A stretch of DNA of 64,000 bases, taken from NCBI RefSeq assembly GCF_019972155.1, contig NZ_BOVL01000020.1, positions 406,147 through 470,146 on the forward strand, in the 5' to 3' direction. Position 1 is the stretch's first letter. Each line of letters begins with the position of its first letter. A program made the position numbers and the translations under genes. The DNA is from Bradyrhizobium sp. RD5-C2 (GTDB taxonomy: Bacteria > Pseudomonadota > Alphaproteobacteria > Rhizobiales > Xanthobacteraceae). Under the pieces are notes generated by a model. That model was not told where the DNA came from, made no database searches, and saw only the letters and a list, made by a program, of their open reading frames with translations. Of the stretch, positions 58,459-64,000 are shown one piece after another.

Positions 58459-60270
58459 ATGAAATCGAAGCTCGTGGCGATCATCGCTATGTCTTTGGTG
58501 ATCTCATGTGGCAGCAATGCCAGTCCAATCGTAGATCAGTCCTACAGCGGCCTGTTCAATGGTGAGTTTGTAGTGAGTAGCTCTGCGCAAACTTTTACCG
58601 TTGGTGTTGGTGGTCGACTAACCGGCGTCGCCGTTGATATTAACAGCTATCAGAACGGCGCTCAGGGGACGCTGACGGTCCAGCTGCTTAACACTGTTTC
58701 TGGTTTGCCAGGCTCTACTGTACTTGCGACCAGTTCAATCAACGCAAGTTCCGTTACTTACCAACCTCTCATCTATAATTCCAATAGCCGCGCCTTTGAT
58801 CCCAACTCACTCAAAGCATACGCATTCGACTTCCGTCCCATCCATGTGACGGCCGGCGAGGTACTCGCCATCCGCTTGATTGCCGGACCAGGAACGAATT
58901 TTGGCATAGACGGGACGTTTGGAGTCCGCCCGAATCCTTATTCGGGTGGCCAGCTCTACTCTCCGCCGGTCACTTGTCCCGGCAATCCCTGCTATTCAGA
59001 CTTGTTCTTTCAAACGTTCGTTTCTACGGAGTCCGTCCCCGATTCCACGCAATTCGCTCTGGATACGTTGGGACTGAACCGCAATCAGGGGAGCGTCGCG
59101 ACTGCGCTAAATGCTTCTTTCAACAATGGTGGAGCGCAGTCGCCTGGATTCGGTACGCTGTTTGGTCTCACCGGCGGCAATCTAGCCTCCGCGCTGTCGC
59201 AGGTGTCGGGCGAGCCCGCGACCGGCTCGCAGCAATCAACCTTCAATGCCATGAACCAATTCATTGGCGTGATGACCGATCCGTTCATTGCCGAGCGCGG
59301 CGATGACGTGTCGGATGGCGGTGGCCCGGTGGGCTATGCCGACGAGCAGAGCCTAGCTTATGCGGCCAAGCGCAATCCGAGCGATGCCGCGATCTACCGC
59401 AAGGCGCCCGTTGCCGATCCGTTTGCGCAGCGCTGGAACGTGTGGGCCGCGGGTTATGGCGGTTCGCAAACCACCAGCGGCAATGCGGTGCTGGGTTCCA
59501 ACAACACCAGTAGCAACCTCTATGGCACAGCCGTCGGCGCCGACTATCGGATATCGCCGAACACGCTGGCCGGCTTCGCACTCGCCGGTGGGGGCACCAA
59601 TTTCAGCGTCGCAAACGGGCTCGGTTCGGGCCGCTCTGACCTGTTCCAGGCCGGCGCGTTCGTCCGTCACACCATGGGTGCAGCCTATCTCTCTGGCGCG
59701 CTGGCCTATGGCTGGCAGGATATCACGACCAACCGCACGGTGACCATTGCGGGTCTCGACCAGTTGCAAGCGAAGTTCAATGCCAACGTGTGGTCCGGCA
59801 GGGTCGAGGGCGGATATCGCCTCGTGTCGCTGGGCATCGGCCTGACGCCATACGCTGCCGGCCAATTCACCACTCTCGACCTACCTGCCTATGCGGAGCG
59901 GGTGATCGTGGGCGCCAACACATTTGCACTCGCTTATGCCGCCAAGACAGTGACGGCGACGCGCAGCGAACTCGGCCTGCGCACGGATAAATCGCTCGCG
60001 ATGGAAGACGGCGTGCTCACCTTGCGCGGTCGCGCCGCCTGGGCGCATGACTACAACCCCGACCGAAGCGTCGACGCCACCTTCCAGACGTTGCCGGGCG
60101 CGTCGTTTGTCGTTAACGGCGCGCGGCAGGCGAGAGACGCTGCGCTCGTGACCGCTTCCGTCGGGAAGAAGTGGCTGAACGGTTGGTCAGCCGCGGGCAG
60201 CTTCGAGGGTGAGTTCTCCAACGTGACCACCAGCTGCGCCGGCAAGGGCGTGGTCCGGTATTCGTGGTGA
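58459..60270 (+). CDS. Autotransporter with short secreted N-terminal domain
   Basis: A 603-residue type V secreted protein. The signal peptide is about residues 1-28 (MKSKLVAIIAMSLVISCGSNASP); VISC could also act as a lipobox. Residues about 30-205 form an extracellular beta-sandwich-like domain (SSSAQTFTVGVGGRLTGVAVDI ... LPGSTVLATSSI) resembling choice-of-anchor domains. After a linker, the C-terminal 270 residues form the outer-membrane beta-barrel (WNVWAAGYGGSQ ... GKGVVRYSW), ending in the aromatic residue expected for BAM recognition. The first 600 bp are visibly AT-richer than the barrel part. No protease or adhesin motif is recognised. Confidence 0.88.
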   Translation: MKSKLVAIIAMSLVISCGSNASPIVDQSYSGLFNGEFVVSSSAQTFTVGVGGRLTGVAVDINSYQNGAQGTLTVQLLNTVSGLPGSTVLATSSINASSVTYQPLIYNSNSRAFDPNSLKAYAFDFRPIHVTAGEVLAIRLIAGPGTNFGIDGTFGVRPNPYSGGQLYSPPVTCPGNPCYSDLFFQTFVSTESVPDSTQFALDTLGLNRNQGSVATALNASFNNGGAQSPGFGTLFGLTGGNLASALSQVSGEPATGSQQSTFNAMNQFIGVMTDPFIAERGDDVSDGGGPVGYADEQSLAYAAKRNPSDAAIYRKAPVADPFAQRWNVWAAGYGGSQTTSGNAVLGSNNTSSNLYGTAVGADYRISPNTLAGFALAGGGTNFSVANGLGSGRSDLFQAGAFVRHTMGAAYLSGALAYGWQDITTNRTVTIAGLDQLQAKFNANVWSGRVEGGYRLVSLGIGLTPYAAGQFTTLDLPAYAERVIVGANTFALAYAAKTVTATRSELGLRTDKSLAMEDGVLTLRGRAAWAHDYNPDRSVDATFQTLPGASFVVNGARQARDAALVTASVGKKWLNGWSAAGSFEGEFSNVTTSCAGKGVVRYSW

Positions 60271-60468
60271 GTTGCCAACTTCCGGATTTGGTACCTTTCG
60301 GCCGAGGCGCGATGTCCGACATATGTCCGTTGAGGGTCGTCTTCGACGGTTTCAGCGGTGATTGTCGGCGGCTGGCTGATGTCCGCTTCTACCCCGGAAG
60401 CGTCTCCCTGCGGGAAACTACCTTGCCTTCGTCCAACTCGCATCCATCCGGCCGTGGCTGGCCGCGGG

Positions 60469-61194
60469 TTATGGATCCACACCCGCGAACCTCTTTGGCC
60501 GCACGATCCTCGTCAGCATCGGAAAATGCTTGTTGCCGCCCGCGAACGGCGGAAACCGGACGAAATCCGCGCGCATGCGCGTGATCACGTCGGAGCTCAG
60601 CGCGCGCGCAAGGGCTTGCGGGCTGTCGAACATCAGCCTGTTGCGCTGCATGTACTCGACCCGCTGCGACGGTAGCCGGTCGACCCAATCGATGCGCGTG
60701 TAGATCTCGATCTGGCGGACCTCAGGGAAGGTCCGCATGATCGACGGATGATGCTCCAGATAGTGCAAATTCCAGGCATTCATGTCGTCAGCCGGCCCGG
60801 GGTAATGCACCAGGTAGCTGCACGGCGTGACCGTGCCTTTCGCATGCGCGGCGTCGTCGACCGGAAAGGCGCGCGTCACCATCGCCTGATGCGTCACGTC
60901 CAATCCGGCTAGGCTCGGCAGTCCGCGACCTGCCGCAAGACCCGCGAGCACACCACCGCGGTCCATCGCGGCCTCGCAGGCAAAGAGGTCCGGAAAACGC
61001 AGTTGCAGAGCAAATACCGGCCCAGACCCATCCGCCTTGTAGGGATGATCGACCGATTGCTCCAGCGGCGTAAACAGCAGTCCCTCGGCCATCCCCGGAG
61101 TAGACCCCACCATGCCCGCCGCAGCCGCAAGATCGCCCGCGTGCATTCGCCGCTCGCCTTTCGGATCGGAGAACGTCATGAACAGCGAGATCAT
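60469..61194 (-). CDS. EthD-like dimeric alpha-beta barrel protein
   Basis: A 241-residue protein of unknown function built of two ferredoxin-like halves. It has MISLFMTFSDPKGERRMHAGDL... at the N-terminus and YLVHYPGPADDMNAWNLHYLEHHPSIMRTFPEVRQIEIYTR in the second half, where the HYLEHHPSIMRTFP pattern is typical of EthD-type proteins. Such proteins often occur in aromatic degradation operons as small accessory enzymes. The start overlaps the thioesterase stop (ATGA), so it belongs to the gentisate operon. Confidence 0.75.
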   Translation of the reverse strand: MISLFMTFSDPKGERRMHAGDLAAAAGMVGSTPGMAEGLLFTPLEQSVDHPYKADGSGPVFALQLRFPDLFACEAAMDRGGVLAGLAAGRGLPSLAGLDVTHQAMVTRAFPVDDAAHAKGTVTPCSYLVHYPGPADDMNAWNLHYLEHHPSIMRTFPEVRQIEIYTRIDWVDRLPSQRVEYMQRNRLMFDSPQALARALSSDVITRMRADFVRFPPFAGGNKHFPMLTRIVRPKRFAGVDP

Positions 61195-61622
61195 GATGCA
61201 GCCCTCTCCTCGCCGGCTTGCAGGTGCGACATGAGAGCCGCACGGACGTCATCGGGCCATGGGACCGCGTGATGATCGACCAGCGACGTCGCGGCGAGGA
61301 TCTGCCGCGCCCGCCAGCGCTCGCCATCTGCGCCCGTCACGACATGCGCGAGATGGAGCGACGCGCGGCCGATCTTGGCGATGCAGAGGCCAAACATCAG
61401 GCGTTCGCTGAACTTCGACGGCCGTGAAAAGTCGCAGGTCAGATGCACGGTCGGGGTCCCGATCCTGCGGACCGTGATCAGTTCCGGCCAGGGAAACCCG
61501 ATCGTGGTCCAGAACTCCTCGACCACGCCGTTGAGGATATTCAGGTAGGACGGGAAATAGGCGATCCCCGATGGATCACAGTCCCCGAACCTCAACTCGC
61601 GATCGAACGAGAACGAGGTCAT
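61191..61622 (-). CDS. Hot-dog acyl-CoA thioesterase, 4-hydroxybenzoyl-CoA thioesterase-like
   Basis: A 143-residue hot-dog protein with the 4HBT motif FGDCDPSGIAYFPSYLN; Asp16 corresponds to the catalytic Asp. It hydrolyses an aromatic or aliphatic acyl-CoA. Next to gentisate dioxygenase, gentisyl-CoA is an attractive substrate, because salicylate can be degraded through salicylyl-CoA and gentisyl-CoA. That link is inference. The ATG at 61622 shares a base with the preceding stop (TGATG). Confidence 0.87.
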   Translation of the reverse strand: MTSFSFDRELRFGDCDPSGIAYFPSYLNILNGVVEEFWTTIGFPWPELITVRRIGTPTVHLTCDFSRPSKFSERLMFGLCIAKIGRASLHLAHVVTGADGERWRARQILAATSLVDHHAVPWPDDVRAALMSHLQAGEERAAS

Positions 61623-62530
61623 CAGATCGCGACAACGGGGTGCCGGATGACGCCGACGCCGTCGACACCGGCCTCGACCACATCGCCGGGCCACAGCCAT
61701 TCCTGCGGACTCATGCCGGCGCCGACGCCTTCGGGCGTTCCGGTCGCGATGATATCGCCCGGCTCGAGCGTCATGCCGGACGAGATGTCGGCGATCAGGG
61801 CGGGGATATCGAAGACCATGTATTTGGTGTTGGAGTCCTGCTTCATGACGCCGTTCTTGGTCAGCCACAGCCTGAGATCATGCGGATCGGGAATCTCATC
61901 GGCGGTCACGATGCACGGGCCGAATGGCGCGTAGGTGTCCATGCCCTTGGAGAAGATCCACTGCCCGGCGCGGCGATTGTCGCGCGCGGAAATGTCGATC
62001 ATCACGGAGTAGCCGAAGACGTGATCCATCGCGTTCTCGACCGGGATGCGCGTCGCGGTCTTGCCGATGATGACGGCAAGCTCGACCTCCCAGTCGAGCT
62101 GCCGGGTGATGCTGGCATTGTGCTGGATCGCGGCTCCCGGTCCGATCACGGCGGTCGGCGGCTTGGAGAACACGACCGGCTGCTTCGGCAGATCCTTGTC
62201 GGTGTCGAGGCTCTTGGCGGACTCCGCGACATGCGCGCGATAGTTCAGCCCGATCCCGAAGATGTTCTTCCGCGGACGCGGGATCGGCGCTTGCAGCCTG
62301 ACGTCCTCGAGCGGAACGGCAGCGCCGACCGGCAGCGCCCCGTTGGCGCTGTCCAGACATTCCTTCAACGCCGGCAGCAAGGTGACGGCGTTATCGATCA
62401 ACGAGAGCATATCGCCCGGCCAGACCAGACCGCGTGACGCACCGAGCCGCTCGACATCGACAACCAAACCGTTGACGACAACCCCAAGCCGGGCACCGCT
62501 GGAGCCCAAGGTGTAGGTGACAAGACGCAT
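61622..62530 (-). CDS. Fumarylacetoacetate hydrolase-family enzyme (probable fumarylpyruvate/maleylpyruvate hydrolase)
   Basis: A 302-residue FAH-family enzyme. The metal-binding ExE is Glu148-Val-Glu150 in DWEVELAVIIGK, with Asp179 in MIDISARDNR and the Lys of WIFSKGMDTYAPFGP. GTPEGVGAGM is the conserved C-terminal loop. In the gentisate pathway it would split fumarylpyruvate or maleylpyruvate into pyruvate and fumarate or maleate. It lies 44 bp after gentisate dioxygenase. The family also contains decarboxylases and hydratases, but context favours hydrolysis. Confidence 0.9.
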   Translation of the reverse strand: MRLVTYTLGSSGARLGVVVNGLVVDVERLGASRGLVWPGDMLSLIDNAVTLLPALKECLDSANGALPVGAAVPLEDVRLQAPIPRPRKNIFGIGLNYRAHVAESAKSLDTDKDLPKQPVVFSKPPTAVIGPGAAIQHNASITRQLDWEVELAVIIGKTATRIPVENAMDHVFGYSVMIDISARDNRRAGQWIFSKGMDTYAPFGPCIVTADEIPDPHDLRLWLTKNGVMKQDSNTKYMVFDIPALIADISSGMTLEPGDIIATGTPEGVGAGMSPQEWLWPGDVVEAGVDGVGVIRHPVVAI

Positions 62531-62574
62531 GAGAGCTTGATCCGATTATTCGGGTTGAATTCTGCGGGGAAACG

Positions 62575-63681
62575 TCAGGCCGCGACCGACTGGTGGCCGG
62601 CATTGTCGCCATAGGCCTCTTCCCGGTAGAGGCCGAGCCCCTCGATGACGGGCAGATCGTTGAAGCAGAACAGGCAGGCGTCCTCGCTCGCGGAGGCGTT
62701 GCCGTGCTCATGCCAGGCCCAGGAGGGAACGCAGAAGATATCGCGCTCCTGCCACTCGAAGCGCTTGCCGCCGATCACGGAGTAGCCGTTTCCTTTGGCG
62801 ACCTGGTAGACGAAGCTTCCGGTGTGGCGGTGCGACCTGGTCTTCTCGCCTGGCCGCAGCAACTGCATGCTCGCGCCGATGGTCTGCATCACATGTCCGC
62901 CGGTGATCGGATTGACGTAGTTCATGAGGATGCCGTCATAGGGCGATCCGTCGGTGGCGGCGGCGTACTTCCGCAACGACTCGTAAGTCGGCTCCCACTC
63001 ATATTTGAACATCGGCGAATAGCCGTTCGACCATCGCGAGCCCGCCGGCCGAAGGCCCGGATTGCCCCAGGTCTTGGTCATGTCGTCGACGGGATAACCC
63101 GACTCTTCCTGCTGGATCTTCGGGTGCACGACGAAGAAATTGGCTTCCAGCGCGTTGACGAGCGGAATGTCGAGCCCATCCTGCCAGATGCAGACCGAGC
63201 CGTTTTCCTCGACGCCATGCCCGTGCCAGGTGCCGTTCGGCGTCAGCACGAAATCCCGCGCGCCAAGTGTCATCTTGTGGCCATCGACGATGGTGTAGGC
63301 GCCCTCGCCTTCCATGATGAAGCGCAGGGCGGAGGCCGAATGCGCATGGGCCGACGCCACTTCGCCCGGATGCATCACCTGCAAGCCCGAATAGAGCCAA
63401 CCGACCGCGGCCGACACGTCGCGGCGGCCGGGATTGTTGAGATAGATCACCCGCCGTCCCGCCTTCTCCGGCGAGACCAGCTCCACCGAGCGCAACACGT
63501 GCTCACGCAGATCGCTGTAGCGCCAGAGAACGGGAACGGACGCCGACTGCGGCTGCCACGGCTCGATCTTGTTGGCGACCGTCCACAACGCGGCCGCCTC
63601 GAACTTCTCGAGGTCCCTGTAGTAGGCCTTGAGTTCCGGGGTATCCTCGACATTGGCCCGGCCGATGACGTTCTCGCTCAT
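62575..63681 (-). CDS. Gentisate 1,2-dioxygenase (bicupin)
   Basis: A 368-residue bicupin dioxygenase. The N-terminal cupin carries the Fe(II) ligands His112, His114 (SAHAHSASALRFIMEG) and His153 (NGTWHGHG). The second cupin (SHRHTGSFVYQVAKGNGYSVI) retains part of the motif. This is the usual pattern and length of gentisate dioxygenase, which opens 2,5-dihydroxybenzoate to maleylpyruvate; salicylate and 1-hydroxy-2-naphthoate dioxygenases are close relatives. The ATG at 63681 has GGAGGACAGG upstream and is preferred over ATGs at 63705 and 63723. Confidence 0.92.
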   Translation of the reverse strand: MSENVIGRANVEDTPELKAYYRDLEKFEAAALWTVANKIEPWQPQSASVPVLWRYSDLREHVLRSVELVSPEKAGRRVIYLNNPGRRDVSAAVGWLYSGLQVMHPGEVASAHAHSASALRFIMEGEGAYTIVDGHKMTLGARDFVLTPNGTWHGHGVEENGSVCIWQDGLDIPLVNALEANFFVVHPKIQQEESGYPVDDMTKTWGNPGLRPAGSRWSNGYSPMFKYEWEPTYESLRKYAAATDGSPYDGILMNYVNPITGGHVMQTIGASMQLLRPGEKTRSHRHTGSFVYQVAKGNGYSVIGGKRFEWQERDIFCVPSWAWHEHGNASASEDACLFCFNDLPVIEGLGLYREEAYGDNAGHQSVAA

Positions 63682-63790
63682 CCTGTCCTCCAAGTCTTTT
63701 CTCATGACGTCCTGTCGCCACATCCATGACTATCGTCCCGGCGTTCGCCAGGACGACGGCGAGGAGGCGTCGTCGGATCGACACGTCCCA

Positions 63791-64000
63791 TCATTCCGTC
63801 CTGCCTGGAATTGAGACGAAGTTCGCCTGCTCCGCGGCATCGGCCGCCAGACGTTCGCCTTCCGCGAGGCCGAGCGGTGTTTGCGGACGGCGATTGACCC
63901 GCAGATCGAAGATGTCGAACCGGTTATAGTGCCCGACGATGTCGTGCATCTGCTTCGGCTGGATGCAGCGCTCGAGGTCGATATCGGCATAGACGATGCC
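63791..64000 (-). CDS. Nitrilase-family carbon-nitrogen hydrolase, C-terminal part
   Basis: The last 69 residues of a protein entering from beyond base 64000. GIVYADIDLERCIQPKQMHD followed by VGHYNRFDIFDLRVNR is the characteristic end of nitrilase/cyanide hydratase proteins (usually VYADIDL ... GHYxRxD). The catalytic Glu, Lys and Cys lie outside the window. It is 109 bp upstream of the gentisate dioxygenase on the same strand and may supply its pathway with an acid made from a nitrile. Confidence 0.75.
   Translation of the reverse strand, partial: GIVYADIDLERCIQPKQMHDIVGHYNRFDIFDLRVNRRPQTPLGLAEGERLAADAAEQANFVSIPGRTE

Noticed and set aside
60051..60482. A 143-codon minus-strand frame across the autotransporter 3' end
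   Set aside because: It overlaps the conserved beta-barrel C-terminus in antisense and ends within the gap before the EthD-like gene.

Overview
The window looks like the chromosome of a Bradyrhizobium-type alphaproteobacterium. Base composition is high-GC throughout. The pyruvate dehydrogenase genes are arranged E1 / double-lipoyl E2 / lipoyl-E3, and catabolic operons fed by branched-chain-amino-acid-type (Liv) ABC importers are very dense. The genus is inferred from gene content and style only. I saw no rRNA, tRNA, CRISPR array, insertion sequence or phage gene.

Layout. 1-4452 (minus): housekeeping pyruvate dehydrogenase (E1, E2, start of E3). 4889-15723 (minus): a catabolic array with a VOC-type extradiol dioxygenase, a Liv importer (binding protein, LivH, a LivM-LivG fusion, LivF), a RidA protein, a YtcJ-type amidohydrolase, an aldehyde dehydrogenase, a cyclase-family hydrolase and an HpaR-like MarR regulator. 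A 16-bp perfect palindrome sits before the aldehyde dehydrogenase. 15890-17602 (minus): Crp/Fnr and GntR regulators. 17743-28063 (plus): LigB/LigA-type dioxygenase, binding protein, DUF1989 protein, acetamidase/formamidase, LivG, LivF, LivH, LivM, amidohydrolase and esterase, tightly overlapped. 28445-35118 (plus): IclR regulator, gamma-glutamyltransferase-like enzyme, SsuABC-type importer and omega-aminotransferase. 35182-39277 (minus): GMC oxidoreductase, aldehyde dehydrogenase and AraC regulator. 39413-46250 (minus): short-chain dehydrogenase, MoaF-like protein and SnoaL-like protein, followed by another complete Liv importer. 46661-47167 (plus): MarR regulator. 47224-52606 (minus): racemase-like protein, Cys-less thiolase fold, DUF35-SDR fusion, cyclase and an extra binding protein. 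53218-57932 (plus, divergent): a fourth Liv importer with a LivM-LivG fusion. 58459-60270 (plus): an autotransporter. 60469-64000 (minus): nitrilase C-terminus, gentisate 1,2-dioxygenase, fumarylacetoacetate-hydrolase-family enzyme, hot-dog thioesterase and an EthD-like protein.

How it works together. The window holds three unrelated ring-cleavage chemistries (VOC extradiol, LigAB extradiol, cupin gentisate dioxygenase), five complete ABC importers and seven local regulators, so it reads as a catabolic island for aromatic and N-containing compounds. The most unusual part is 47224-52606. There, three enzyme families occur without their textbook catalytic residues (thiolase Cys, SDR Lys, racemase Cys), in one operon transcribed divergently from its likely importer. 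The 17743-28063 operon combines a LigAB dioxygenase with a formamidase, which would fit opening of an N-heterocycle with release of formamide; this is a hypothesis. Several shared DNA motifs suggest local regulons: TAACATGTTA at 7912 and 39318, a 32-bp split element at 44141 and 46356, and an ATACTTTA-type element at 46437 and 52837.
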